NCBI GenBank assembly: GCA_028688575.1
Contig: JAQTXW010000005.1
Coordinates: 1 to 58,700 of the forward strand
Source: Methylotenera sp.
GTDB lineage: Bacteria > Pseudomonadota > Gammaproteobacteria > Burkholderiales > Methylophilaceae
DNA length: 58,700 nucleotides
Direction of reading: 5' to 3'
The position numbers and the translations under genes are program-made. Positions 28,433 through 37,507 of this stretch are shown here, piece after piece. Each line of letters opens with the position of its first letter. The stretch's first letter is position 1. The notes under the pieces were generated by a model. That model was not told the origin of the DNA and did no database searches. It saw only the letters and a list, made by a program, of their open reading frames with translations.

Positions 28433-29272
28433 ATGACTCAAAGCAAGCAATTGATATGTGGTAAATTCACGTTGGATTTGACAACGCCTCGTGTAATGGG
28501 GATTGTTAACGTCACTCCCGATTCATTTTCTGATGGTGGAAAATACATCACAATCGAACGTGCGGTTTCGCATGCACTTGCACTGGTTGACGAGGGTGCG
28601 GATATTCTGGATATTGGCGGGGAGTCTACACGCCCAGGAGCCAAACCTGTGAGTTTGCAGGAGGAGTTGGACCGCGTCTTGCCAGTGATTGAAGCGCTGG
28701 CTAAAGTGACACGTGTACCTTTATCTATCGACACTTATAAGCCAGAGGTGATGCGTGCCGCAATTACAGCGGGCGCCGATATCGTAAATGATGTGCGTGC
28801 TTTGCAAGAAGAAGGCGCGCTTGAAGTGGTGGCAAATAGTCGTGTTGGTGTATGTTTAATGCATATGCAAGGTACCCCGCAAACCATGCAGTTAAATCCA
28901 AACTATGTGAATGTGGTTGAAGAGGTTGGACAGTTTTTACTTGAGCGATTAAATGCGGTCACGGCGATGGGTGTTGGGCATGAGCGTATCTTGCTAGACC
29001 CTGGTTTTGGATTTGGTAAAACAACAGCGCACAATATTGCGTTAATTCAGCAGTTTGAGACATTCAATGCCTTGGGGCAACCGCTTTTAGTTGGTCTTTC
29101 TCGCAAATCTGTATTAGGGAAAATCGCAGGTGGCGATGAGCAGCAGCGGCTCCATGCAGGGCTTGCCGCCTCGGTAATTTCTACCATGAAAGGTGCGAGA
29201 GTTGTGAGGGTGCATGATGTGAGGGCGACAGTAGACGCACTTAAAATTGTGTCAGCAGTGATTAATGCTTAA
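28433..29272 (+). CDS. folP: Dihydropteroate synthase
   Basis: FolP condenses p-aminobenzoate with hydroxymethyldihydropterin diphosphate in folate synthesis and is the sulfonamide target. The 279-residue protein has MGIVNVTPDSFSDGG near 21, DIGGESTRPGA near 61, the pterin-site NDVRAL near 119, and LVGLSRKSVLG near 220. The length is normal. The TAA stop coincides with the left end of a degraded repeat copy. A TATAAT lies at 28422-28427, only six bases before the ATG; without a good -35 I do not call it a promoter. Confidence 0.97.
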   Translation: MTQSKQLICGKFTLDLTTPRVMGIVNVTPDSFSDGGKYITIERAVSHALALVDEGADILDIGGESTRPGAKPVSLQEELDRVLPVIEALAKVTRVPLSIDTYKPEVMRAAITAGADIVNDVRALQEEGALEVVANSRVGVCLMHMQGTPQTMQLNPNYVNVVEEVGQFLLERLNAVTAMGVGHERILLDPGFGFGKTTAHNIALIQQFETFNALGQPLLVGLSRKSVLGKIAGGDEQQRLHAGLAASVISTMKGARVVRVHDVRATVDALKIVSAVINA

Positions 29273-29407
29273 CTCTGGATTGGCTACTTACCTATTTTTT
29301 GTGTAGAACTTCTGGCTGTAGAGCGAATATTTTCCATAAAATCTACAAAGAATCGATTATACGGTGTGGCGTTAGCACGTAATGTTCTCAGTTAAATCTG
29401 GGTTAAA
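29269..29407. repeat. Dispersed inverted-repeat element, degraded copy 4
   Basis: The right end, AAATCTGGGTTAAA, matches the other copies exactly. The segment before it (CCATAAAATCT...GGTGTGGCGTT...) aligns with the interior of copy 2 with many substitutions. The left end is worn to TTAACTCTGGATT. The element occupies most of the folP to small-gene gap, and its left end contains the folP stop codon. Confidence 0.6.
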
Positions 29408-29458
29408 GGCTGTTGCAAAAGAGCGTGTGAATACGAACAACAAAGAATGGGGTGTATA

Positions 29459-29728
29459 GTGAATCAAGCATCTGATCTCAGTGAAGAAGCGATTGTTGCA
29501 ATTGAAAGTGGAAATTTAATCCATGCGATTAAAATTACGCGTGAAAAAACAGGTCTGGGACTTAAGGGGTCTGCAGATAGGGTGAAGGCTTATGTTAACG
29601 CACACCCTGCATTGAAAGAAAAACTACAGTTGAACAGAACAACTGTAGTGATTTCGCGAGAAACGGCAGTCATTGTGATGATTGCGATTGCACTGGTGGC
29701 CGTATATATAAATTTTTTTGCGGTATAA
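29459..29728 (+). CDS. Small L7/L12-C-terminal-like protein with one membrane helix
   Basis: This 89-residue protein (from the GTG at 29459 behind a GGGG stretch; an ATG at 29447 would add four residues) has two parts. Residues 6-50 contain IESGNLIHAIKITREKTGLG, which resembles the helix-loop of the ribosomal L7/L12 C-terminal domain (IKxxREKTGLGLKEAK). The last 25 residues are a membrane helix. Similar short L7/L12-like membrane or soluble proteins occur in other proteobacteria, but I know of no function. It sits between folP and glmM, which are usually adjacent. Confidence 0.65.
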   Translation: MNQASDLSEEAIVAIESGNLIHAIKITREKTGLGLKGSADRVKAYVNAHPALKEKLQLNRTTVVISRETAVIVMIAIALVAVYINFFAV

Positions 29729-29774
29729 GTATTATTGTTGGATGAAATAACAGAAGTAAATTTAGGATAAGCAT

Positions 29775-31133
29775 ATGGGTAAAAAATACTTTGGTACTGA
29801 TGGCATTCGTGGTCGGGTAGGGGATGTGCTCATCACGCCTGAGTTTGTGATGCGGCTAGGTTATGCTGCAGGACGGGTACTGACCAGTATTGACAGTCAT
29901 TTGGCAAAGGGCGCGCATCCTACGGTACTGATTGGTAAAGATACACGCATTTCTGGCTACATGCTAGAGGCCGCACTCGAGGCTGGGCTGTCGGCAGCGG
30001 GTGTTGATGTGTTGCTCACAGGCCCCATGCCCACCCCTGCGGTAGCCTATTTGACGCGTGCTTTACGTGCGCAGGCAGGTATTGTGATTTCAGCATCGCA
30101 TAATCCATTTTACGACAATGGCATTAAATTTTTCTCAAGTCTTGGCACTAAATTGCCAGATGACGTTGAGCACGCCATAGAGGCGGCATTGGATGAGCCG
30201 ATGCAGGTGGTGGAATCTGCAAAGTTAGGTAAGGCGCGCCGCATTGATGATGCAGCAGGACGCTATGTGGAATTCTGTAAAAGTACATTTCCCAATCACT
30301 TGGATTTGCGCGGCTTGAAAATTGTGCTGGATTGTGCGCATGGTGCGACCTATCATGTGGCGCCCCCCGTGTTTCATGAGCTAGGTGCGGAGATCGTGGT
30401 GATTGGTAACAGGCCTGATGGCTTGAATATTAATGAGCAGGTAGGTTCTACACACCCGCAAGCACTGCAGCAGGCTGTTGTTGAACATCAGGCAGATATG
30501 GGCATTGCGTTTGATGGCGATGGTGACCGCGTCATGATGGTGGATGCTGAAGGTAAGCTGTTAGATGGTGACCAGTTATTGTATATCATTGCTACTGCAC
30601 GCAAGCAAAGCGGGCTATTGCAAGGTGGAGTTGTTGGCACATTGATGACCAACTTGGCGCTTGAGCATGGACTAGCGCAAATCGACATTCCATTTGCGCG
30701 CGCAAAAGTCGGTGACCGCTATGTGCTGGAATTGTTGAATTTGCATGGCTGGCAACTGGGCGGAGAAAACTCTGGACATATTCTAACTTTGGATAAACAC
30801 ACCAGTGGTGACGGCATTATTGCCGCATTGCAAGTATTGCATGCCGTTATTCAAAGTCAAAAAACCTTGACTGAGTTAGGCACATCGCTGTCGCTTTACC
30901 CACAAGTTTTAATTAATGTCACGACACAGCGAAAACTGGACTTGAATCATCAGTTGATTCAGGATGCAGTGAGTTCAGCAGAGGATACCTTAAAAAATGC
31001 AGGGCGCGTTTTGCTCAGAGCTTCAGGCACAGAGCCTAAAATACGCGTCATGGTAGAAGGCGAAGATCAGAAATTGGTGCAGGAGTTGGCGCAGCGGATT
31101 GCGGATGTCGTGAGTAAGACAGCACTTATTTAG
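29775..31133 (+). CDS. glmM: Phosphoglucosamine mutase
   Basis: GlmM interconverts glucosamine 6-phosphate and 1-phosphate for UDP-GlcNAc, feeding peptidoglycan and LPS. The 452-residue protein starts [14 protein letters not shown]. It has the phosphoserine loop [19 protein letters not shown] near 98-116, the metal loop [12 protein letters not shown] near 245, the sugar-binding GGENSGHI near 330 and the phosphate-binding [15 protein letters not shown] near 415. Length and order are standard. Confidence 0.97.
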   Translation: MGKKYFGTDGIRGRVGDVLITPEFVMRLGYAAGRVLTSIDSHLAKGAHPTVLIGKDTRISGYMLEAALEAGLSAAGVDVLLTGPMPTPAVAYLTRALRAQAGIVISASHNPFYDNGIKFFSSLGTKLPDDVEHAIEAALDEPMQVVESAKLGKARRIDDAAGRYVEFCKSTFPNHLDLRGLKIVLDCAHGATYHVAPPVFHELGAEIVVIGNRPDGLNINEQVGSTHPQALQQAVVEHQADMGIAFDGDGDRVMMVDAEGKLLDGDQLLYIIATARKQSGLLQGGVVGTLMTNLALEHGLAQIDIPFARAKVGDRYVLELLNLHGWQLGGENSGHILTLDKHTSGDGIIAALQVLHAVIQSQKTLTELGTSLSLYPQVLINVTTQRKLDLNHQLIQDAVSSAEDTLKNAGRVLLRASGTEPKIRVMVEGEDQKLVQELAQRIADVVSKTALI

Positions 31134-31374
31134 CGAGTAATCTGAGGCCCGCAAAATGACCAAGCGCCTTTGCAGACATGCGCGCACTATGTGGGTGCGG
31201 CGTCAAAACTAGACTCAAAACGCTGACTTAGTGCCGCGAAAAGTCTGGTTTTTCGTCAATTTTTACCTGATCTTTACCTGACTTTTACTAGGCTCGCCTA
31301 TTTGCAAAAATACCCACTACTTTATAGGACTTAAAGTGATGTGGTGCGCATATTAGCGGACCTTAGTTTATTAG

Positions 31375-31839
31375 TTACAGGCCACCTGTAAATTCTATTT
31401 GTCGCCATGCTTCATATATCAAGACAGCTGCCGAGTTTGATAAATTTAAACTTCTGCTGTCTGGTAGCATTGGCAGGCGTACGCGATGCTCTGCATTGAA
31501 TTCATGGCGGATATGTTCAGGCAGGCCTCTGGTTTCTGGGCCAAATACAAACACATCCTCATGCTGGTAGCCAATCTCTGCATAATTCGTACTGCCTTTG
31601 GTGGTGATGGCAAATAGACGTTTTCCCGCGAGCGCTTCTTTGCAGGCAGCCCAGTTTTCGTGTACGCGTAAATTGGCATATTCGTGGTAATCCAGCCCTG
31701 CACGTTTTAGTTGCTTATCTTCTAAACTAAATCCTAAAGGTTTTACCAAGTGTAATTGCGCGCCAGTGTTTGCGCACAAGCGGATGATATTGCCCGTATT
31801 CGGGGGAATTTCAGGCTCAAACAGGACGATATGGAACAT
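31375..31839 (-). CDS. trmL: tRNA (cytidine/uridine-2'-O-)-methyltransferase TrmL
   Basis: TrmL is a SPOUT methyltransferase acting on the wobble base of tRNA-Leu isoacceptors. From the ATG at 31839 it has 154 residues and begins MFHIVLFEPEIPPNTGNIIRLC, the family start. It continues with LVKPLGFSLEDKQLKRAGLDYH, the FGPETRGLPEHI SAM loop near 102, and the knot region LPMLPDSRSLNLSNSAAVLIYE near 125. Upstream in-frame codons to 31869 overlap the end of comF and add ten residues absent from the family. It starts four bases after the comF stop. Confidence 0.94.
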   Translation of the reverse strand: MFHIVLFEPEIPPNTGNIIRLCANTGAQLHLVKPLGFSLEDKQLKRAGLDYHEYANLRVHENWAACKEALAGKRLFAITTKGSTNYAEIGYQHEDVFVFGPETRGLPEHIRHEFNAEHRVRLPMLPDSRSLNLSNSAAVLIYEAWRQIEFTGGL

Positions 31840-31843
31840 AGGG

Positions 31844-32521
31844 TTAAGATTTCGGTAGCGTTCTAGCAATAACCCAGCATTCTACATGGCTTGCTCCTGC
31901 TTGTTTTAATGTTTTTGCTAATTCATTCAAGCTGGCGCCTGTGGTCATCACGTCATCTACTATGGCGATGGAGAAACCCTGCAGGTTGCCATGGCAGTTG
32001 AATGCACCGCGCATATTTTTGATGCGGTCTTTAAACGCTAGACTCGCTTGAGGCGGTGTGTATTTTGTGCGTATCGCCGAGGTGTAATCTAGTTTGATGT
32101 TGTTTTGTTTGGCAACTAGTCTGGCGATTTCCAGCGCCTGATTGAATCCACGTTCTTTTATGCGTGTTCTATGCATGGGCATAGGGATAATCAGGTCAAT
32201 ATGCTGTTTAGGTGCTACTTGATTGCTCAGCAAGGTGGCGAAGGTGTGGGCAAGGTGCAGGGTTTCTTGATATTTGTAATGCTGTAATAGCCTGTCTAAC
32301 GGGTAGTCGTAGGCAAATAACGCATAACTGGCATCAAAATAAGGTGTCGCGCTTAAACAACTGCCACAAATTGAACCGTCAGTAGGAATAGCACATTGCG
32401 GGCATTGTGGCGCACTGTGCCAAGGCAGATCGGCAAGGCATGCTGGGCAAAGGCTTAACTCTCCACCTTCATGGTTAGCGCATAATGTGCAAATTTGCTT
32501 AAAAATTAATCTACTGTTCAA
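31844..32521 (-). CDS. ComF-family phosphoribosyltransferase-like protein
   Basis: This 225-residue protein has the ComF layout. The N-terminal Cys clusters (CTLC...LCPACL...CPQC...CGSC, about 11-55) form a zinc-ribbon-like part. The C-terminal phosphoribosyltransferase fold has a RIKERGFNQALEIAR block near 125 and the PRPP loop IAIVDDVMTTGASLNE near 183. ComF proteins are linked to DNA uptake in naturally competent bacteria; the GntX homologue supports growth on DNA. The start is TTG at 32521, backing onto the bioB promoter region. Confidence 0.85.
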   Translation of the reverse strand: MNSRLIFKQICTLCANHEGGELSLCPACLADLPWHSAPQCPQCAIPTDGSICGSCLSATPYFDASYALFAYDYPLDRLLQHYKYQETLHLAHTFATLLSNQVAPKQHIDLIIPMPMHRTRIKERGFNQALEIARLVAKQNNIKLDYTSAIRTKYTPPQASLAFKDRIKNMRGAFNCHGNLQGFSIAIVDDVMTTGASLNELAKTLKQAGASHVECWVIARTLPKS

Positions 32522-32524
32522 AAT

Positions 32525-32554
32525 TTGCGGCTGTTTTGGTTGACAGGGTATAAT
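32525..32554 (+). promoter_or_regulatory. Candidate bioB operon promoter
   Basis: A perfect TATAAT lies at 32549-32554 in the 72-base comF-bioB gap; TTGCGG at 32525-32530 with an 18-base spacer is the best -35. A TTGACA at 32540-32545 is too close to be its -35. No BirA operator (inverted TTGTAAACC type) is seen. Confidence 0.5.
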
Positions 32555-32593
32555 CGCACATCTATTTTAATTCAATTGAGCTAGGAACGGTTA

Positions 32594-33661
32594 ATGCTTG
32601 AGTCTGCAACAACGCCCTGTGTGTCCCAAAATATTACCAATTCACCTGCTGAGGCAGTGATTAATACCGATCAGTTAAAAACAAATTTGAATCAGTCTTG
32701 TCACGCTCACGCGCATGAGGAGAAAACAGTTAATCGCTGGACGGTGGATGAGATTGTGGCGCTGTATGAGTTGCCTTTTAGTGACTTAATGTATCGCGCA
32801 CAAACTGTGCACCGTGAACACTTTGACCCGAATGCGGTGCAGGTGAGCACTTTACTTTCGATTAAAACAGGTGGCTGTTCAGAAGATTGCGGCTACTGCC
32901 CGCAGGCTGCGCGTTATCATACTGAAGTGGAGAGTGAGCCATTGCTGGCGTTAGATGAGGTGGTAAAAGCTGCGCAGGAAGCGAAAGACAACGGTGCAAG
33001 CCGTTTTTGCATGGGGGCGGCATGGCGCGGACCCAAGCAGCGTGATTTTGAGCCTGTGCTCAAGATGATTGCAGAAGTAAAAGCGATGGGTCTGGAAACC
33101 TGTGCAACGCTTGGTATGTTAAAAGAAGGGCAGGCTGAGCAGTTAAAAGAAGCTGGTCTGGATTATTACAACCACAACTTGGATACGGCACCAGAGTTTT
33201 ACGGGGAGGTGATTACCACGCGCACCTATCAAGATCGTTTGGAAACACTGGCGCGTGTGCGCAGCCAGGATATCCATGTATGCAGTGGCGGCATTATTGG
33301 TATGGGTGAGTCGCGTAATCAGCGTGCTGGCTTGCTGGCGCAGTTGGCGAATATGGAGCACCCACCTGAGAGTGTGCCGATTAACTTACTCACGCAGGTG
33401 GAGGGTACGCCTTTGCATGGCACGGAGGCGCTTGATCCGCTGGAATTCGTGCGCACGATTGCGGCTGCACGCATTACCATGCCTACGAGTTATGTGCGCT
33501 TATCTGCTGGTCGTCAAAGCATGGGTGAAGGAATTCAGGCCTTGTGCTTTTTAGCCGGAGCGAACAGTATTTTTTATGGTGAGAAACTGTTAACGACTGG
33601 CAACCCGGAAACTGACACTGATAAAAAATTGTTTGCCAAGCTTGGCATCAACAAAATTTAA
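32594..33661 (+). CDS. bioB: Biotin synthase
   Basis: BioB is a radical-SAM enzyme that inserts sulfur into dethiobiotin. The [4Fe-4S] motif C-x3-C-x2-C appears as [14 protein letters not shown] near 95-108, and [28 protein letters not shown] and [15 protein letters not shown] are all family-specific. The 355-residue protein has about 45 residues ahead of the usual RWTVDEI start, with a HAHAHEE stretch, and ends shortly after [10 protein letters not shown], about 25-30 residues shorter than the E. coli enzyme. The ATG at 32594 has a good AGGAACGG site, so the extension is probably real. Confidence 0.96.
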   Translation: MLESATTPCVSQNITNSPAEAVINTDQLKTNLNQSCHAHAHEEKTVNRWTVDEIVALYELPFSDLMYRAQTVHREHFDPNAVQVSTLLSIKTGGCSEDCGYCPQAARYHTEVESEPLLALDEVVKAAQEAKDNGASRFCMGAAWRGPKQRDFEPVLKMIAEVKAMGLETCATLGMLKEGQAEQLKEAGLDYYNHNLDTAPEFYGEVITTRTYQDRLETLARVRSQDIHVCSGGIIGMGESRNQRAGLLAQLANMEHPPESVPINLLTQVEGTPLHGTEALDPLEFVRTIAAARITMPTSYVRLSAGRQSMGEGIQALCFLAGANSIFYGEKLLTTGNPETDTDKKLFAKLGINKI

Positions 33662-33686
33662 CGCGATAAAATTTCAAGTAGATGGC

Positions 33687-34844
33687 ATGTTAGCAGCTTT
33701 ACAAAAAGAACTTGAACAGCGTAAGGTCGATGGTTTATTACGCCAGCGTCGTTTGCTGGATTCACCGCAAGCAGAGCGCATTGTCGCCAATCAGCAGCCT
33801 TTTCTGTCATTCTGCAGCAATGATTATTTAGGCTTAGCGAATCATCCGCATCTAGTCGCCACCATGCAACAAGCTGCAGGCGCGTCAGGTGTTGGTAGTG
33901 GCGCTTCTGGCTTGATTACAGGGCATCACCGTTATCATGATGATTTAGAAAAACAGTTAGCTGCATTTGTAAAGCTACCCGCAGCATTGCTGTTTTCTAC
34001 AGGGTATATGGCTAATATTGGTGTTTTAGGCGCGCTGGCTGGTCGTGGGGACGCGATTTTTGCTGACAAGTTAAATCACGCCTGCTTAAATGATGGCGGT
34101 TATTACTCATTGGCAGCGTTTCATCGTTTTCCGCATAACGATGTTCAGGCATTAGAGAAGTTGCTGCAGAGTAGTAAAGCCAGGCATAAACTGATTGCGG
34201 CAGATGCCGTGTTTAGCATGGATGGTGATATTGCTCCTATTCCTGAGTATCTGGCGCTTTGCGAAAAATATGATGCTTACCTCTACATTGACGATGCGCA
34301 TGGCTTTGGTGTGCTAGGTGAGCATGGGCAAGGTGCTTTGAATCATTTTAATTTGAAGTCGCCGCGTATCATCATGATGGCTACTTTGGGTAAAGCGGCT
34401 GGGGTGGCGGGTGCGTTTGTTGCAGGTGAGCAGGTGGTGATTGATTATCTGATACAAAAAGCCAAAAGCTATGTCTATTCAACGCCAGCACCGCCTGCAC
34501 TTTCGGCAACTTTGTCTGAGTCAGTCAGGCTGATTGAGCAGGGCGATGATTTGCGTAAAAATCTTTTTCACCTGATTGCGTATCTGAAAGACAATCTCAA
34601 ACTTACAAAATGGCAGTTACTGGCTTCAGACACTTCAATTCAGCCACTGGTAGTTGGCACTAATAAAGAGGTATTGGCACTCACTGAGTATTTACAAACC
34701 TGCGGTATTCTAGTGCCAGCAATTCGTCCGCCTACTGTGCCTGTTGGTACGGCGAGACTGCGCATTTCACTTTCAGCTGCGCATCATTTAGAGGATGTTA
34801 AAAGACTGATCACGGCAATTCGGCAGGCCGAAAGTGTGTTATAG
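33687..34844 (+). CDS. bioF: 8-amino-7-oxononanoate synthase
   Basis: BioF condenses pimeloyl-ACP/CoA with L-alanine using PLP. From the ATG at 33687 the protein has 385 residues, as in E. coli. It has FCSNDYLGLANHP near 44, the GSGASGLITGHHRYHDDLE block near 82, the PLP-binding DDAHGFGVLGEHG near 210, and the Schiff-base Lys in MATLGKAAGVAG near 245. A TTG at 33633 would overlap bioB by 29 bases and add 18 non-family residues, so I prefer the later ATG. Confidence 0.95.
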   Translation: MLAALQKELEQRKVDGLLRQRRLLDSPQAERIVANQQPFLSFCSNDYLGLANHPHLVATMQQAAGASGVGSGASGLITGHHRYHDDLEKQLAAFVKLPAALLFSTGYMANIGVLGALAGRGDAIFADKLNHACLNDGGYYSLAAFHRFPHNDVQALEKLLQSSKARHKLIAADAVFSMDGDIAPIPEYLALCEKYDAYLYIDDAHGFGVLGEHGQGALNHFNLKSPRIIMMATLGKAAGVAGAFVAGEQVVIDYLIQKAKSYVYSTPAPPALSATLSESVRLIEQGDDLRKNLFHLIAYLKDNLKLTKWQLLASDTSIQPLVVGTNKEVLALTEYLQTCGILVPAIRPPTVPVGTARLRISLSAAHHLEDVKRLITAIRQAESVL

Positions 34845-34853
34845 GAGGTGCTA

Positions 34854-35696
34854 ATGGACGTGACAGCGAATAATATCCATATAGAAACGATAGGCACAGG
34901 CCAAAACCTTGTGTTGATTCATGGTTGGGGCATGAGTGGTGCCGTGTGGCAGCCACTGGTTAAAAAACTGAGCAAGTTTTTTACCCTGCATATCGTAGAT
35001 TTGCCCGGTATGGGCTTTAGCCGCCCAATCGAACCCTATCATTTGCATACGCTGGCTGAAAAAGTCGCTGAACGCTTGCCTGCGCATGCAGATATCGTGG
35101 GTTGGTCGTTAGGCGCACAAGTGGCCATGAGGGTTGCGTTAGATTACCCAGATTTGGTGCGCAGACTCGTACTGGTGGGAGCTACCCCTTGTTTTGTAAA
35201 CAAAAGCTTTGATCAGGCAAGTGCTGAGTACAAGTCCACATGGGATATCGGCATGGCGCCTGAGGTGTTTGGTGATTTTGCAGATAATGTCAATGAAGAT
35301 TATTTTAAGACCATGCATCAGTTTCTTACATTGCAGTGCATGGGTGCCAGTGATGCCAGAAGCACGGTGAAATTATTACGCAGTAAATTTGCAGAGCGCC
35401 CAACGCCAAGTGCCAACACGCTGTATCGAGCGCTCAATATTTTACTGGAAACCGATTTGCGTGCTGAAATTGAACATTTAAGAAAACCGACACTGCTGGT
35501 GCATGGCGATCGGGATACATTAGCCCCTGTACAGGCAGCACATTGGATGATGAAGACTTTGCCAGTCGGTTATTTACGCGTGATGTCAGGCGCCTCGCAT
35601 GCGCCTTTTTTGTCGCATCAAGAGCAATTTATTGATGCGATTGTACAGTTTTTAGAGCCAGTGAACGCAATAAGCAGTTCACCAGCAGGCAATTAA
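34854..35696 (+). CDS. bioH: Pimeloyl-ACP methyl ester carboxylesterase
   Basis: BioH removes the methyl group from pimeloyl-ACP methyl ester, ending the BioC-BioH route to pimelate. The 280-residue alpha/beta hydrolase has the oxyanion HGWGMSG near 24, the nucleophile elbow GWSLGAQ near 80, the catalytic Asp in HGDRDTLAP near 215 and the His in SGASHAPFLSH near 245. The ATG at 34854 follows AGGAGG at ideal spacing; a GTG at 34848 overlaps that site. It lies between bioF and bioC. Confidence 0.93.
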   Translation: MDVTANNIHIETIGTGQNLVLIHGWGMSGAVWQPLVKKLSKFFTLHIVDLPGMGFSRPIEPYHLHTLAEKVAERLPAHADIVGWSLGAQVAMRVALDYPDLVRRLVLVGATPCFVNKSFDQASAEYKSTWDIGMAPEVFGDFADNVNEDYFKTMHQFLTLQCMGASDARSTVKLLRSKFAERPTPSANTLYRALNILLETDLRAEIEHLRKPTLLVHGDRDTLAPVQAAHWMMKTLPVGYLRVMSGASHAPFLSHQEQFIDAIVQFLEPVNAISSSPAGN

Positions 35697-35701
35697 CGTT
35701 T

Positions 35702-36607
35702 ATGCAGACGCATGATGTTTATCATATCGATAAAGCGCGTGCACGCGCGTCTTTTGGTCGCGCGGCAGAAAGCTACGATGCTGCAGCTATATTACAAAAG
35801 CTGGTACGCGATGAAATGCTTAGTCGCCTGGATTTGGTGAAATTAACCCCACAAGTGATACTGGATGCAGGCTGTGGCACAGGTGCAGCTAGCCATGCCT
35901 TACAAAGAAAATACCAGCAATCGCAAGTAATTTCACTGGATTTTGCTTACCCTATGTTGCAGAAGGCGCGTCAAACATGTCAATCAGGTATCGTCAATAA
36001 ACTCAAATCATTGTTGATTGGAAAAGAACAGAGCCTGTTATGTGCTGATATTGAAGCGCTACCTTTGACTAGTGCCAGTATTGGCTTGGTGTGGTCTAAC
36101 CTTGCCATACAATGGTGTAACGATTTGGATGCTGCATTGCAAGAGTTTCAACGCGTGTTGCAGCCAGAAGGCTTACTCATGTTCACCACCTTTGGCCCTG
36201 ATACGCTGCATGAATTAAGGGCCGCCACCAGTGCAGCCAGTGGAAAGCGCGTGACCAGTGTGAGTCGCTTTATCGACATGCATGACATTGGCGATGCGCT
36301 GGTAAGAGCTGGTTTTAGTGCGCCCGTACTGGATGTTGAAAGATTCACCCTGACTTATGATGATGTTAGAAGTGTGATGGTTGATTTAAAAAGTATTGGG
36401 GCGCACAACGCCACGGATGGCCGTGCACGTGGCTTGTTAGGTCGAGGTTTTTTTGAAAAATTAACGGCCAGTTATGAAACATTTCGTCAGGCAAACAAAT
36501 TACCCGCCACGTTTGAGGTCATCTATGCCCATGCATGGCCCGAAAAAGATAAAGCTAAGTTTGAAGAAGGTGTGTCCCCCATCCATTTCAAAACCAGAGC
36601 TCAGTAG
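35702..36607 (+). CDS. bioC: Malonyl-ACP O-methyltransferase BioC
   Basis: BioC methylates malonyl-ACP so that it can be elongated to pimeloyl-ACP by fatty-acid synthase. The 301-residue class I SAM methyltransferase begins with ARARASFGRAAESYDAAAILQ, typical of BioC, and has the SAM loop LDAGCGTGAASHAL near 60 and the WSNLAIQWCNDLDAAL block near 130 that marks BioC within the methyltransferases. Length is slightly above the E. coli 251 residues. It starts five bases after bioH. Confidence 0.95.
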   Translation: MQTHDVYHIDKARARASFGRAAESYDAAAILQKLVRDEMLSRLDLVKLTPQVILDAGCGTGAASHALQRKYQQSQVISLDFAYPMLQKARQTCQSGIVNKLKSLLIGKEQSLLCADIEALPLTSASIGLVWSNLAIQWCNDLDAALQEFQRVLQPEGLLMFTTFGPDTLHELRAATSAASGKRVTSVSRFIDMHDIGDALVRAGFSAPVLDVERFTLTYDDVRSVMVDLKSIGAHNATDGRARGLLGRGFFEKLTASYETFRQANKLPATFEVIYAHAWPEKDKAKFEEGVSPIHFKTRAQ

Positions 36608-36621
36608 ACCTAGACTGTCAG

Positions 36622-37290
36622 ATGACACAATCATATTTCATCGTGGGTACCGATACCAATGTGGGTAAAACCTACGTTGCGAGCGCATTGATTCAGCACT
36701 TTGTGGATGCAGGGTATCGAACCATTGGGATGAAACCCATTGCGTCAGGCTGCGAGCAAGATGCGCATGGCACATTGATGAATGAAGATGTATTAGCACT
36801 TTCTGCCGTTAGTAATGTGCAAGCACCATTGGATTTAATCAACTCTTATCGTTTTGCACCTGCAATCGCACCGCATCTTGCCGCTGAACAAGTTAGCGTC
36901 ATCATGGAGGGCGATATCATATTGCAAGCCTACCAAAAACTTGCCAATTTGGCGGATGTGGTAATTGTAGAAGGTGCAGGCGGGTTTCTCGTGCCTATCA
37001 ATGTCAACGAAACGCTTGCAGATGTGGCTGTGAAGCTGAATATCCCAATTATTTTAGTGGTGGGGATGCGCTTGGGCTGCATTAATCATGCGCTGCTCAC
37101 GGTTGAAGCAATAAAAGTGCGAGGTTTAATTCTGGCAGGATGGGTAGCCAATCAAACGGATCCTGACATGTCAATGTTTGCGGAAAACCTAGCGAGCTTG
37201 CAACAGCGCATTACTGCACCATGTCTGAGTGTGGTGCCTTGGCAGAAGGCGGTCAGGTTTAAGATTTCAAATCTGGACATGTTATGCTAG
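36622..37290 (+). CDS. bioD: Dethiobiotin synthetase
   Basis: BioD closes the ureido ring of dethiobiotin using ATP and CO2. The 222-residue protein starts with the P-loop FIVGTDTNVGKTYVASAL, has KPIASGCE near 38, EGAGGFLVPIN near 115 and an RLGCINHALLTVEAI block near 150. It completes the bioBFHCD set; bioA is not in this window and must lie elsewhere or be replaced. Confidence 0.95.
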   Translation: MTQSYFIVGTDTNVGKTYVASALIQHFVDAGYRTIGMKPIASGCEQDAHGTLMNEDVLALSAVSNVQAPLDLINSYRFAPAIAPHLAAEQVSVIMEGDIILQAYQKLANLADVVIVEGAGGFLVPINVNETLADVAVKLNIPIILVVGMRLGCINHALLTVEAIKVRGLILAGWVANQTDPDMSMFAENLASLQQRITAPCLSVVPWQKAVRFKISNLDMLC

Positions 37291-37507
37291 TTTAACGAAG
37301 CGCGTAACGAACTTAGCGCTATTTGCTAATGCCTGGCTTAAAGCAAATGCACAACATCACTTCGCGAGTTAGTCTACGCAGACACACTGTGCTGGCTTTC
37401 TTGGTTGCTACGTAACTCTGCACTTCTTGCGCCTCTGACGTATGAGCCAGTATAGACTTACGGTGCTACTTCATCCCTCTCGCCCATTTATTCTATGTTT
37501 CCTTGAG

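Noticed and set aside
31134-31374. Gap between glmM and trmL as a terminator or repeat region
   Set aside because: A CTGATCTTTACCTGACTTTTAC near-repeat is present but there is no stem with a T-run and no match to the other repeats.
32540-32545. TTGACA as the -35 of the bioB promoter
   Set aside because: Only three bases separate it from the TATAAT, far too short for RNA polymerase.
37291-37507. Gap between bioD and the M48 protease as a possible RNA gene or repeat
   Set aside because: Only a loose TCGCCCA/TGGGCGA pair overlapping the protease stop is visible; no conserved RNA fold or repeat ends.
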